Assembly (NCBI RefSeq): GCF_000090795.2
Contig: NW_003546258.1
Span: forward strand, 477,060 to 541,059
Reading direction: 5' to 3'
DNA from: Amphimedon queenslandica
Lineage: Eukaryota > Porifera > Demospongiae > Haplosclerida > Niphatidae
DNA: 64,000 nucleotides
The position numbers were made by a program, and so were the translations under genes. The notes under the pieces were generated by a model. That model was not told the origin of the DNA. It made no database searches and was given only the letters and a program-made list of their open reading frames with translations. Below, piece after piece: positions 23,802 to 35,173 of the stretch (positions are counted from its first letter, which is position 1; each line of letters opens with the position of its first letter).

Positions 23802-25445
23802 TCAAAGATATAATTGATGATATTGTTTTAAAGTTAAAGTTTTTCTACACGAAGGACACTTATGCGAAGTAATTATGGCATTTCTAATGCAGTAATTGCA
23901 GAAAATATGTCCACATATCGTGGCAGAAACTTTACGACCTTTGGATTCAAACTAGAAAGAGAGAATTAAATATTATAAATATCATACGGTACCTGTGGAA
24001 CTGTTTCAAGACAAACGGGACAGGAGAGTGTCAACTTTTTACTGTCCGCCAAAGCCGTGTCTTTCTCTTCTGTCTTTTTCAATCTCTTACTGCTACTACT
24101 TGATGACCTACCCGGACATTATGGATACCGTAGGTCGGGTTATATTCGCGGCTGCTAATATTCGCGATTTTTTCCCACGGCTAGCAATTGCCATAGCAAC
24201 TACATGCTATTTTAATTGAAAACGGCGCGTTATTAAAGCACAGCACCCGATTACAGTGTTCTTGAGTTGTTATTCTTCTTGCTGTTACTAATCCTTGGAC
24301 TCTTTGAAGCTGCTTTAGCCAGTTCTTTTAGAAAGACTCTACTCACTCTGCTTTGCCGTGTCTTGGGACTCTCCACCCATTCTAGTTAGTGTTTATTGAC
24401 TTGGGTGTGGTTTATAATCATGACCGACCGACCAGCACTGATTTTGCAGCAGCGGTCCATCTATACAAGAAGATAGCGGTCCATCTATACAAGAAGATAG
24501 CGGATAGAGAACTGGAGTCTGGATGGCTCCACTAAAACTGCTAAAAGAATAGATGATTAGCTGCTGAACACTGTAATTGTATAAACACGTGGTCAGTTGT
24601 CATAGCAACAATCAATTGGTTTCCATGGTATTTAATTGAACTTCTTTATTAGTTTTTATCACCACGAATATTAGCAGCCGCGAATATTACATGTACATGT
24701 ATATATTAATAAAAAATGAATACCTCGCAGAGCTAATTTTAGCAGCTGCGAATATTACATGTACATGTATATATTGATAAAAAATGAATACCTTGCAGAG
24801 CTAATTATGCAATCGTCGTTATTGTACGTTTGACTGATAAAGACGACATCTGGTGATATAGGAGTTTCAGCTGAAGAGAGAGAGAGAGAGAGAGAGGGGG
24901 GAGAAGAATAAAAATACACACACATAAATGAATAAATAAAAGAAATTCAAACTAACAGGATGACGATGAATGAGAATATCTTTGTATTGACGGCTAGAAA
25001 TGTAATAATAATAAATAATAATATAAATAAGTTTTATTTAAAATAAACTAACAGATTGTTGCGTTGTTAAGTCTATGAATGAATCATTAGTTAGATCAAT
25101 ATATTGTGGAGGAGTAGCTAATGGAGGTAGATAAGGACACGTCATTTGATAAGTATTAAACATACAATCGGTTGTTGTATTTGTAGCCATGCCCTCCTCT
25201 CCAGGAGGAGGGGGTAACTCTTCGTTGCTCTCAGCCATTCTTAAAGCTGCCACACGTAGTCCTGAAACACGATTTGAAGTGAAACCTTTCCTACGTCTTA
25301 CTCTACCCCCACCTGCTGTCCTGCTTAAAACTGATTCTATTTTATCCTTTCTCTTAGGGCTGTCCCGACCACTAGGAGTGTCAGCTAAAGTCTGAAAAGA
25401 TTTTAAAATAGTAAATGATATACTGACGGGGTTTACATCGTTCAT
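23802..25445 (-). CDS. RNF4: RNF4-like SUMO-targeted RING E3 ligase
   Basis: RNF4 ubiquitinates poly-SUMO-modified nuclear proteins. Exon 1 (25445 to about 25052) has a basic stretch (GRVRRRKGF) and two adjacent SUMO-interacting motifs, YIDLTNDSFIDLTTQQ. After small exons, SSSSSKRLKKTEEKDTALA leads into the RING: LSCPVCLETVPQ, then from the last exon ATICGHIFCNYCIRNAI and HKCPSCRKTLTLKQYHQLYL. The end is collinear with the human RNF4 C-terminus (RKKINHKRYHPIYI). The C3HC4 spacing is intact. Its introns contain a fold-back element of about 560 bp (24128-24690) and a short tandem duplication at 24447-24503. It is divergent from the iRhom gene with 308 bp between starts. Confidence 0.9.
24128..24690. 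mobile_element. Long fold-back element in RNF4-like intron
   Basis: Left arm 'gttatattcgcggctgctaatattcgcg' and right arm 'cacgaatattagcagccgcgaatatta' are inverted copies. A second pair of arms, 'gccatagcaac...ttttaattgaa' and 'gtcatagcaacaatcaattg', lies inside. The centre has a duplicated block of about 26 bp, GCGGTCCATCTATACAAGA, at about 24451 and 24477. A partial tandem copy of the right end follows to about 24800. Confidence 0.6.
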
Positions 25446-25753
25446 AATCTTTAAACTCTTCTTTTGAAAGAGCGAGAGACTAGCAGAGCCGCCGAGGGAG
25501 GGAGGGAGGGAAACGGACTAACGGAGGGAAAGAAGGAGACAGCAGCTGATCAAAGACACATACAACTCGACATACAGTCAGTTAGGCAGTCACTAAACTG
25601 TTCAAATCAAAAGTAAGTCGTATAATTAGAGCAAATTTTAATACGGTACATGACCACACCTGCTTGTGATTTCATTGTCACACCCACAAGTGATTGTGTC
25701 GACATTTCATTTCTGTTTGCTGTAAACTTGAGAAGGAGTTGGAATAAGTTGCT
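25446..25753. promoter_or_regulatory. Shared upstream region, RNF4-like and iRhom
   Basis: 308 bp between divergent start codons, with a GA-rich stretch (gagggagggagggaggg at about 25493) and two CACACC-type boxes near 25657 and 25680. No TATA box stands out. Confidence 0.4.
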
Positions 25754-28700
25754 ATGGACTTGAGTCCTGAGCCCACTGCCCCGCCATTACCACCTCGTAA
25801 CAGAAGGGGATCAGCTTCACACCAATTTGGTATGAATGATAATAATAATTATTATAATTGTACATATACATATGTACATACTAGGCCGTACCTTAAGACG
25901 GGGTACGATAGCATTCGGACGTGCCGTGGGTGATTTTTTTGGAGTTACTGAGGAGAGTCAACAAGGGAATGATGAATCAATGGGATGGGGACAAGTAGCT
26001 CAAAGACGAGCTGAAGTATGTTAATTAATGGGCGGGGCTTTGTATTAATTAATGGGTGTGGCTTGTTGCTAACGGGTGTTTTTTAGGAGTTTCCGGCTAA
26101 TTTCTCAACTCTCAGGAGAGCTACAAGGTTTGCTCTGGGCAGTGATGCCACACCTCCTCCGAGCTACCCTGACATTGAACTAGCAGGTGTTGGACAGACT
26201 GCCACTCAGTTGGTAAGTAATATTATAAAAGATATAAACACGTATAATAGTGGTAAAATTGGTAATAGTTTTATTTTGGCAATTGGCAGATTAATAATGA
26301 TTATCGCCAGTATAAAATTCACTTAATTTTGCCTTATTCTTCACATGTTCAATGACACATAACTGCTAAATCACTGGTGTAAAAACAACAATACATTTGC
26401 AGTCATAGAATCACCAACATTGATTTCAGTATAATATTAATGTATTATTATTATTATATTGTTGTTCCTGTTTCTAGCAATCATTTGACCCTGCCGAGTT
26501 AAGCAGTGATGAAAGTGATGATGAGACATTCTTTACTGAAGTGCCTCCACCTAGCTACTCTGCCTTACCTCCGTTAGTTAATTATAATTAATTATTAATT
26601 ATTATTGTTATTAATTAGTGGTGGGCGTGTCACTTCCATGTACGGTCATGAGGATCCTGCTAGAGTTGTGGATCGCCCAAACCTTCAGCCGATTGTTGAA
26701 GAAAGAAGTAAACTTACTCCTCCATTTTATATTAATAATAATAATTATTATTATTATTGTATTTTATCTTTAAAAGGTAATTTGTCTGTGGTTGTAGAAG
26801 ATGGAGAATATTTTAATGACAAAGAAAGAGCTCTCCAATATTACATTGATTACATTAAAGTAATTATAATTAACTTTATTATTTAATTCTTTTTAATTTT
26901 AGGCCGAGAAAAGGGTGCGACAAAGGCAGAACCGTCAAAATGCGAGCGAATTCTTTGGAGAAGGATCCACTTCTGTTGATCGTCCTGCTAGAAGAGGAAG
27001 AGTCAGTTCGGTTGGTGAAGCCGTCATTATGAAGACAAAGAAAAACCGCTCCAAACTTCAGCGCCAGAACACTCAGGTACGAGAGAAAGTCCAGTCACTC
27101 CCAACCTTCTGGCCGATATTCATTATCGGTCTCACATTTGTCCAAGTGGTCGTTGTCATTGTGCTAATGGTTATCCATCGTCCAGCTCCTTTTAACATAA
27201 AACCAGAGGAGAAAGTAGCCGAGTACCCTAGCCTTAGGAATGAAAGTGGAAATGAAACGGTGACATATTATCGTTATACTAACCCGTGGTTTGGAATCGG
27301 AGTCCTCCACCTCATTCAAAGTGGAGTTAAATTCACGCCATGCATGAGACAAGACAGTGCCATTGCGAGTCGTAACTTGATACAACGTGCAAGTGACAAA
27401 GATAATGGTGGGCTTGGTTGCTGTAGGAACAACATCTGGGTCGGTAGTACTATACCAGCTCAATGCGTTAATAATCTTAATCCAAACAACAATACAGAGT
27501 ACCTTGATAGAGTACCCTGCGAGGATACCACACTATTGCTAGCTAACTTTCATCCATGCTGTATTGGGATAATCGGTGAGTATTAATGTATAATGAATTA
27601 ATGATGGTGTACTGTAGGGCTGGGAATTGTGGGGGCGGTAAAGTTCCTAAATTTTAGGCAATTGTGGAGTTTTAATTTGGCAATTTTGTGGCCATGTGCC
27701 ATTGAGCGAAATGGCTATTAAAATGTCAAACTCACCAAAGTTTTCCCCACTAAATTACAGTATAATGATAATGGACAGTATGTATAATAATGATAATTCC
27801 TTCCATTACTTACCAGGTCAGTGTAAAGTGACTCACGTGAGAGAGTGCAAGGACAGAGGAGGTATCTTTCATCCTGAACTTGATTCGTGTAATGAGACCA
27901 ACTGTCTTAATGATATCTGTGGCTTGAATGGTGTCGGCATGGCCAATAATGATCCATTGCAACCATCTGGTACTCAAACCTGGAGACTGGTTCTATCACT
28001 GTTTATACATCTTGGTTAGAGCATAATTATTATCATTTTTTAAAATTAGTATTTTATTAATATTACTAGGTGTTATTGACGTTATCGTTATTGGTATTAT
28101 ACAGCTGTATCTTGGTATCAAGATTGAGAGAACAGCAGGATTCCTTCGTATTGCTCTTATCTACTTTATATCTGGGATTGGCGGGAACTTGGTCAGTTAA
28201 TCTATACTTTTTTACATTTTCTGATGCATATACATGTTCTTTTGTTGTATTTCTCATTCCGATCAAAATTGGATTTTTTTTACAAATTTTAAAGCTACTT
28301 CAAATATATGTACATGTACATAGCCTATCCATTGATACTGATCATTAGTGTTTCTTTTCTCCTTTAGGTGAGTGCTATATTTATTCCTTATCAAGTTACA
28401 GGTGGCGCTTCAGCAGCTGTCTTTGGACTAGCTAGTGTCCTAATAGTTGAGCTGTTCCAGGTCTGGCAGATTATTGACAAAGCCTGGCTCGAATTGCTCA
28501 AACTGCTCTCCATAATGCTGGTACTGCTAGCCATTGGTACTCTGCCCTTTATTGATAATCTTGCTAATATTGGAGGGATCATATTTGGTGTTCCAGCTGC
28601 CATTATATTCCTTCCTTACATTACATTTGGTAAGGTTGATGCCTGGAGGAAGAGGATTCTACTCATTATCTGTGTCCCACTTCTTCTGATAATGTTCCTC

Positions 28701-28838
28701 GTTTGCTTTCTTCTCTTCTTCTTTTTGGGCGATCCAGACTTTTGCTCTTTCTGCCATTATTTCAACTGTATTCCTTATACCAGCACATTTTGTAACAATG
28801 AGATTAACAGTCCTAATCCCGAGGTCGTTGCTCTCTAA
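25754..28838 (+). CDS. RHBDF: iRhom-type inactive rhomboid
   Basis: iRhoms are catalytically dead rhomboids of the ER and Golgi that escort ADAM17 and regulate EGF-family ligands. The long cytosolic N-terminus starts MDLSPEPTAPPLPPRNRRGS. Then come RTLRRGTIAFGRAVGDFFGV, a basic RQRQNRQNASEF region and a first membrane segment (FWPIFIIGLTFVQVVVVIVL). A Cys-rich lumenal iRhom homology domain follows (GVLHLIQSGVKFTPCMRQD, GCCRN, NFHPCCIGIIG, CKVTHVRECKDRGG), then the membrane core (DVIVIGIIQLYLGIKIERTA, LVSAIFIPYQVTGGASAAVF, TLPFIDNLANIGGIIFG). The catalytic Ser position is kept in GASA, but the second Gly of GxSG is Ala and the catalytic His of the AH motif is Asn. The C-terminus has CSFCHYFNCIPYTSTFC. 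One intron (28205-28320) carries a subfamily B fragment. Confidence 0.92.
27615..27770. mobile_element. Fold-back element in iRhom intron
   Basis: Inverted arms 'gtaaagttcctaaatttt' and 'ccaaagttttccccactaaatt' flank TTTGGCAATTTTGTGGCCATG and a GTGCCATTGAGCG core shared with the element at 63111. Weak open frames here are not coding. Confidence 0.5.
28205..28325 (-). repeat. Single subfamily B repeat unit (partial)
   Basis: In inverse orientation to most other copies: 'acattttctgatgcatatac', 'ctcattccgatcaaaattgg' and 'acaaattttaaagctactt'. It lies in an iRhom intron. Confidence 0.75.
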
Positions 28839-29076
28839 GAAACTAACAGTTGCTATTTAACCCTTCTTGCTGCTACTATTAAAAACTCTGCCTTACATTT
28901 AAACTTTTAGTTGTGTTGCTGTGTTTTAGATTAGTGTAGTTTCATTATCTTTTACTCTTGCTATTAAATAAAATAATTAAAATAGGGAGTTATCAATGAT
29001 TTTGGTTTTTAAAATTTTAAGTAAAAGCATTCATGAGGGCGTAGCCACACTGCAGCTTAGCTTAGCCAAGCTAAAC

Positions 29077-30159
29077 ATGTCTTTACCAATTCCAAAAAGA
29101 AAAGTCCAAGTTGCTGTGATTGGCGCTGGTGCGGTTGGTGTCTCTGTTGGCCTAAACTTATTAGAGAAGCTGAGTAGTAATCTGGTCGTTAGTATAATAT
29201 CTGATGAGTTCAGCCCGAGGACTGTGAGTGATAAGGCGGGAGCAGTAATCATACCTTTTGACGTTAGAGCTAAGGGAAAGAGCGAGGGAAAGAGCAATGA
29301 TGATGACACTGGACATCAGCTAAGAGTCAGAAAATGGACAAGAGAGACGTACAGACACTTAGAGGATCTCTACTCATCTCGGTTTGCAGAGGAAGTGAAC
29401 ATACAATTGGTTCATGGATATTTTGGTAACCAGGAGGACACCGTAGACCCTTGGTGGGGTAGGGAGCTTGTTACTGGGTTTAGAAGAGTAGGAGATGAAG
29501 AGAAGGCATATAAACGTATTCCACTGAGCATTAGGAATGTATTTGCTTTCAATACTTTTATACTATCTGGAAGTGACTACTTGAACTGGCTGATGAAGAG
29601 GTTTCAAGAGAAAGGTGGTTTCCTCGTAAAAATGAAAATTAACAATTTCCACGAGTTATCCTCTTACGACATTATAATAAATTGTACTGGTTTAGGAGCA
29701 AGTAGCCTCGTTCAAGATCCTTTGTTATATCCAGTAAGAGGTGATACAGTTACTATACTGGCTCCATGGATAAAGGAATTCTTCTTACTAACTAACGATG
29801 AGGAAGATTATGTCATGTATGTATTTCCACGTTCAGCTGATGTTCTGCTTGGAGGAAGCAAAGTAACTAATGAATGGAGCAAAGAAATAAATGAAGAAAC
29901 AAGCAGCAAAATAATAAAGAACTGCAGCAGTATAATACCCAGTATAAGCAATGCTGCAATTGTGGATTATTCAGTTGGACTCCGACCAGCTAGAAAAGAG
30001 ATACGATTTGAAGTTGATGCAGAGAATCCTTCATTAATACATTGCTATGGTCATGGGGGACAGGGCATTGTCACTCATTGGGGCTGTGCTCTAGAAGTGA
30101 CAGAAATTATTAGAAATTACATTGATCTGATGCATAGAAGAGTCCCTTCCAAATTGTAG
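29077..30159 (+). CDS. DDO: D-aspartate / D-amino-acid oxidase, peroxisomal
   Basis: FAD enzyme that oxidatively deaminates D-amino acids to 2-oxo acids with release of hydrogen peroxide. It is intronless, unlike its neighbours. The N-terminal dinucleotide fold reads VQVAVIGAGAVGVSVGLNL (GxGxxG), followed by SDKAGAVIIPF, INCTGLGASSL, YPVRGDTVTILAPW, YVFPRSADVLLGGSK, VGLRPARKEIRFEV (conserved substrate Arg region) and CYGHGGQGIVTHWGCALE. The protein ends in SKL, a canonical type-1 peroxisomal signal. Start 29077 (MSLPIPKRK) was chosen because family members begin about ten residues before the GxGxxG loop; the frame opens at 28996 with MILVFKILSK, a possible longer form. Choosing between DDO and DAO would need a tree. 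Confidence 0.9.
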   Translation: MSLPIPKRKVQVAVIGAGAVGVSVGLNLLEKLSSNLVVSIISDEFSPRTVSDKAGAVIIPFDVRAKGKSEGKSNDDDTGHQLRVRKWTRETYRHLEDLYSSRFAEEVNIQLVHGYFGNQEDTVDPWWGRELVTGFRRVGDEEKAYKRIPLSIRNVFAFNTFILSGSDYLNWLMKRFQEKGGFLVKMKINNFHELSSYDIIINCTGLGASSLVQDPLLYPVRGDTVTILAPWIKEFFLLTNDEEDYVMYVFPRSADVLLGGSKVTNEWSKEINEETSSKIIKNCSSIIPSISNAAIVDYSVGLRPARKEIRFEVDAENPSLIHCYGHGGQGIVTHWGCALEVTEIIRNYIDLMHRRVPSKL

Positions 30160-30338
30160 TACTGCAAATGATCTATTTAAACGCTAATTTGTTGTACCGT
30201 ATTTGTGTTTTAATTAAGAGTATTAAAAATTAATTTCCTGGAATGCAAGTGGGCAGAGGAGACAAACAAGAGCCACAACAGCAGGAAAACCAGTTCATCT
30301 TTATTTGACACAGAGCAGAGCCGTCTACCTGATTAATA

Positions 30339-31291
30339 ATGGCAAGTAGCTTTAAACTCTTCTCTTTAATAGTCTCTCCTTATTTCACAGAGCAGTAAAA
30401 GGGCCGGTATGAAGAAACACCCCAAGAGAAGGGGACAGAGAGCAACTTCGAACATATTCGCCATGTTCGACCAGGCACAGATACAAGAATTTAAAGAAGT
30501 AAATAAAGGGATAGGATAGGATAGACTAATGTACTGTTTCTAGGCATTCAATATGATAGATCAGAATAGAGATGGATTCATTGACAATGAAGATCTGAAA
30601 GACATGTTGGCATCGTTGGGTATGACCTCCTTGTCACTAAATAATCATAGTAATGCTTTCTCTCTCTCAGGTCAGGAACCAAGTGACGCTGTTGTTGACG
30701 AAATGATGGGAGAGGCACCTGGACCTCTCAACTTTACAATGTTCCTGACTTTATTTGGAGAAAAACTCACTGGTAAGAATAACACATTACACCCCTACCA
30801 TCTTTAAATAATGTAAGGATAGAAGAAAGGAGAGAGAGAGAGATAGATTAAGATGGAGAAAGTGAGAAACATACATATTTTACCTTATTTGGTCATGTAA
30901 TGTAATACAATGTATCATAACGATATCATTATTATAATGACACCTCCTGCTTCTTGTGTACAGGAACTGATCCCGAAGATGTTATAAGGAATGCTTTTGC
31001 TTGTTTTGATGAGGAAGGAGTCGGCACTATACACGAAGACAGGTATAATAGTAGCTAATTGATTAATTACTATTATTATTATTATTATAGACTAAGAGAA
31101 CTTTTGACTACAATGGGAGATAGAATCACTGACGCTGAGGTAATTATTGTTAATATCATACTATTATTATCTTTATTTTTATTGTAAAGGTGGATCAGAT
31201 GCTCAGGGGCGGAGCTCCAGTTGACAGTGCCGGTAACTTTGATTACGTTGCATTTACAAGGATCCTTAAACACGGAACCAAGGAAGACTAA
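30339..31291 (+). CDS. MYL9: Myosin regulatory light chain (MYL9/12, non-muscle type)
   Basis: EF-hand light chain of myosin II. Exon 1 is only the start (ATGGCAA at 30339). The next exon gives [20 protein letters not shown], then [20 protein letters not shown]. The Thr-Ser pair of QRATSNIF is the conserved MLCK/ROCK phosphorylation site. The first EF-hand loop [12 protein letters not shown] is intact. Later exons are [72 protein letters not shown] and [15 protein letters not shown]...[12 protein letters not shown]. Order and length fit the animal non-muscle regulatory chain. It is convergent with RPL26. Confidence 0.94.
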
Positions 31292-31475
31292 AGTTTCCAT
31301 TTTATCAATCTCAATTTAACAGTCTATAAGCTGTAGTAACATTATCATTTTACTTAGTTGTGTAGCGAGATAACCATTATTATTATTAGCAACTGGCCAA
31401 TGTTTTATCCATTAATTTTTCTTTTATGTAATAATTATAATAATAATAACAGGACAATAAACAATCCTCTTAAAG

Positions 31476-32042
31476 TTAGGATGTCTCCATCGGTTTGATG
31501 TCCTCTTGTTTGTGTTTCCCCTTCAGTTTGTCTGCTTGCTTTGCTTTCACTTTGCGCTCAAGTATCTTCTTACGATCTTTGTCCAATTTGAGTTTCGTAA
31601 CCACAACCTGGGGGTGTGGTTAATGGTTATTAATAGTTAATTAATATACTTTTGATGGATGGATTCCAATGTAAACAGATGCACCATTTGCCTTTTCACG
31701 CGTGACACGATCAACATGAATCACCCACTTTTTACGATAAACCTTAAAAATTAAAATTCAAGTAGAAAAAAATATTACGACATAGTATTTATTTAAATAT
31801 GAACTTCTAAAAAATATAAAAAATACCTGAATAACTTTCCCAGCTTGTTGTCCTTTGAAATGCCCTCTATTGACAATTACTTCATCATCTTTACGGATTG
31901 GAATGGACCTCGTGCTGTACTTTTGACGCAAGTCCTTTGAAAGCGGGGCGCTCATCAGTTTCCTCCTAACACTGCTGGGGGCAGTAAAGTGACGCTTTCT
32001 CTGCTTTCTTCTAGAGCTGCTCAGAAACTTATTAAACTTCAT
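31476..32042 (-). CDS. RPL26: Ribosomal protein L26 (uL24)
   Basis: Large-subunit ribosomal protein. Exon 1 starts [20 protein letters not shown] and continues [40 protein letters not shown] and QAGKVIQ. The next exon is [20 protein letters not shown] with [11 protein letters not shown], and the last is [20 protein letters not shown] with a Lys-rich tail ending KPMETS. Start 32042 is the family's MKFN; upstream in-frame codons are not family-like. It is divergent from SLU7 with 148 bp between starts. Confidence 0.97.
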
Positions 32043-32190
32043 CTTTATGAGAGAAGAAAAGAAGATGGAGGGCAACACGTGCAATTTACGGAGAGGGCTT
32101 ATACAGTAAACTTGCGGATACTAAGTCCGGACACTAAAACCACGTGATTGTAAACCACGCCCATAATGTTTATTAACTCCGCCCATCAAA

Positions 32191-33664
32191 ATGGCGTCTT
32201 CAAGAGATGATTGGAAGAAGAAAAAAGAGTTAGAAGAGGCTCGAAAGGCTGGAACTGCTCCTGCTGAAGTTGATGAAGAAGGAAGGTATGTCTGTAATAA
32301 AAATAATGATAATAATGATGTAATAATAATTAATATTATTATGATTAATAAAAATTATGGTGATACTGTTAATTTATACAGGGATATTAATCCACATATA
32401 CCTCAATACATTGCTCAAGCTCCATGGTACGTGTCATTAGGAAGGTACGTCTGTGTGTGCATAGTTTCTGCCTCATTTTATCTTACTAACAATACACAGA
32501 CCATCTCTAAGTCATCAGAGACCACAAGAACAGAACAAGAAGGTTTATGATGGAATCGATGCCTGGTACAAGAGAGGAGAAGGAGCAGGAACAAACGTAA
32601 GGAAGTTTAGAAAAGGAGCTTGCGAGAATTGTGGATCAATGACACACAAGAAGAAGGACTGTATGGAGGTATTGAGTACACTTGTTGCTATGGTTGACTT
32701 GCATAACCTATAGAGACCGCGTAAAGTTGGTGCAAAGTTTAATAATAAAGATATCAAGGAAGACGAGAGAATGCAACCAAGCTTTAACCTTAGTTATGAC
32801 GGGAAGAGGGATAGGTGGGGACTATTGTTGTTTTGTTATAGTGTTTTAATTAATGACTAGGTGGAACGGCTATAATCCTGATGATCACAAAGCGATTATC
32901 GAAGAGTATTCTAAAGTTGAACTGGCAAAGCGACAGCTGAAAGCGGAGAAATTACAAGAAGAATTGATATCTGGTCAATTATCAGAAGAGACTGTGAAAA
33001 AGGTATAATAAATTATGACTATTATTATTATTATTATAACTAATATTATTATTATTATAACTCATTATTAATAGACAGAAGGTGGAGCTGATGGCTTAGA
33101 TGATGACAAATATGCCGATGAAGTTGACATGCCTGGCACCAAATTTGACTCGAAAACAAGAACGACCGTCCGGAATCTTCGCATAAGAGAAGACACTGCG
33201 AAATATTTGTATAATCTTGATCCGAATTCAGCTTACTATGATCCTAAGACACGATCGATGAGAGAGAATCCGTTTAAAAATATGAACAGAGATCCTACTG
33301 AGTAACGAAATCTAATCATTAATTAATATTTTATTTATTATTTTATAGATTAAAATATGCCGGAGAAAATTTTGTAAGACACACTGGAGATGTTAAAGAG
33401 TTTGCTAAACAGCAAAGTACATCAAATATTATTAATCAATTAATTAATTAATTAATTAATAGTGTTTGCATGGGAGGCATATGAACATGGAACGGACATT
33501 CACCCGCAGGCAGAGCCCACAGCACTGACGCTAATGCATAGAGACTTTCAGAGCAACAAAGATGAATTTAAAACAGATTTAAAGCAATCGATTATAGATC
33601 AATATGGAGGAGAGGAACATCTTGAAGCACCTCCGAAAGAATTACTATTAGCTCAAACTGTAAT

Positions 33665-33697
<33 letters not shown>

Positions 33698-34566
33698 TAT
33701 TATTTTTAGGAGCATTATGTTGAATATTCAAGACTAGGGTCTGTCATCAAAGGACAAGAAAAAGCAATTGCAAAATCACGTTATGAAGAGGACACGTATA
33801 TTAACAATCACACAGTAAGTAATAACCTTGCTAATATATAATACATTATTAATGTATATTGTGTAGAGTGTATGGGGATCATATTGGGAGGATGGACATT
33901 GGGGATACGCCTGCTGTCACTCGTTAATTAAAATGTCTTATTGCACAGGACTCTCTGGTAAAATAGCTAGAAAGGTAATTCAATTTATGATCATGTATTA
34001 TTATTATTATACATCATCATTGTTGCTAGGGTGGTAAAGTCTCTTTGTCAAAGGGAATTAGAGAGAGAGAGGTTGAAGAAGAGGAGGAGGAGGTGAAGTC
34101 TCTTGTCCAGCAGCACAAGGAGAAATTGGAAGAGGAAAGAAAGAAAGGAAAGAAGAAAAGCGATAATGTTGAAGATGAAAGTTTAAAGAAAGAAGAGAGA
34201 ATCAGAGCGGTAATGCATAGTGATATTACATTGAGTTTATTTCTCCATGAAAGCCTGCAATTAGAACTATTTTAATGACCTTTCTTAATCTTTATCCACT
34301 TCTACATGTACATGATGATAATGATTACAATGATTCTCAATCAACCATGACCTTACTTCTATAATGTTTTTTTTTAATTTTGAAAGGCTATGGAGAGGGA
34401 GAAGAGAAAGGAAGAGGAGCTGAAAGCATTTATGGAGTTGGATGAAAGAAAAAGACCGTACAATTCGATGAAGGCTGAAGGTTCAATGTTTCCAACTGAC
34501 GAAGAAATGGAAGCGTATCACAGAAGAAAGAGACGAAAAGATGATCCCATGAACGAATTCATTTAA
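32191..34566 (+). CDS. SLU7: Pre-mRNA splicing factor SLU7
   Basis: Second-step splicing factor involved in 3' splice-site choice. The protein starts [20 protein letters not shown]. Next exons give [16 protein letters not shown] and [19 protein letters not shown], then the CCHC zinc knuckle [20 protein letters not shown]. Family blocks follow: [115 protein letters not shown] and CTGLSGKIA. The C-terminus is acidic and Lys-rich, ending [12 protein letters not shown] with TAA at 34564. The initiator has AAAATGGCGTC context. One in-frame block (SLGR, 32440) sits at an exon border placed by eye. Confidence 0.95.
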
Positions 34567-34600
34567 CATAAAGATTAAAAATTAATAAAAATGAAATAGT

Positions 34601-35106
34601 TAAATAATGTCATAGATTTGATTCATTGTCTGTGTAGCTACCTCCATGCTGTACAAAATAATTAATAAATAACATGTAAATTACACACACATATATATAT
34701 ACCTTCTTCCTACATAATCAGCCCTACAAAATACAATAAAGTTAATAATTATTAATTACTGATTGTATAATGTAACGTACTGTAGTAGCGATTTTTCTAA
34801 TGACTTTTCTATTGTTCTTAAGTTCTGTTAAGATATGGAATCATTTCAAAAATTAAAATTAATTTACAGATAACGTGTTATCCATTGAGTGCTCCTGTGA
34901 TGATGTTTTCTTTGCTGCTTTCAAAAGTATCTTCAATCAAAATATCATTTTACTCTTCATTGGAGCTTATAGCTAACCTCTCTAGTGCTAGAATTCTGCC
35001 TAATATACTTTACTATCTTACCAAGCTCGTCTATATCTTGCTGTACTAATGTACAGATCCGTCCTTTAGCTACTTGACTTGGATCTCTCTTCTTAACGGC
35101 AGCCAT
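34601..35106 (-). CDS. Small unrecognised gene, head to head with the coiled-coil gene
   Basis: ATG at 35106 in ACAAATGGCTGCC context opens MAAVKKRDPSQVAKGRICTL, then VQQDIDEL, followed by a donor-like GTAAG at 35021. Downstream, fragments with coding character (ILALERLAISSNEE; TIEKSLEKSLLQ near 34800; ADYVGRR; GSYTDNESNL near 34620) could be joined by short introns. The splice chain cannot be settled by eye: one candidate intron would be only 22 nt. Read without splicing, the frame stops after about 49 codons. No family is recognised. The evidence for a gene is the start context and the 67-bp head-to-head arrangement. Confidence 0.35.
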
Positions 35107-35173
35107 TTGTAATTTAATAACTTTGCCACGCCCATTAGATCGTTGCCATAGTTGCTAAATTTTAGTAACAAAA

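Noticed and set aside
27164-27463. Minus-strand frame inside iRhom
   Set aside because: It overlaps the well-supported lumenal domain on the plus strand and has no recognisable family.
34974-35022. A 22-nt intron in the small gene at 35106
   Set aside because: GTAAG...TTAG spans only 22 nt, below a workable intron size here (about 40 nt minimum). I left the structure open rather than force it.
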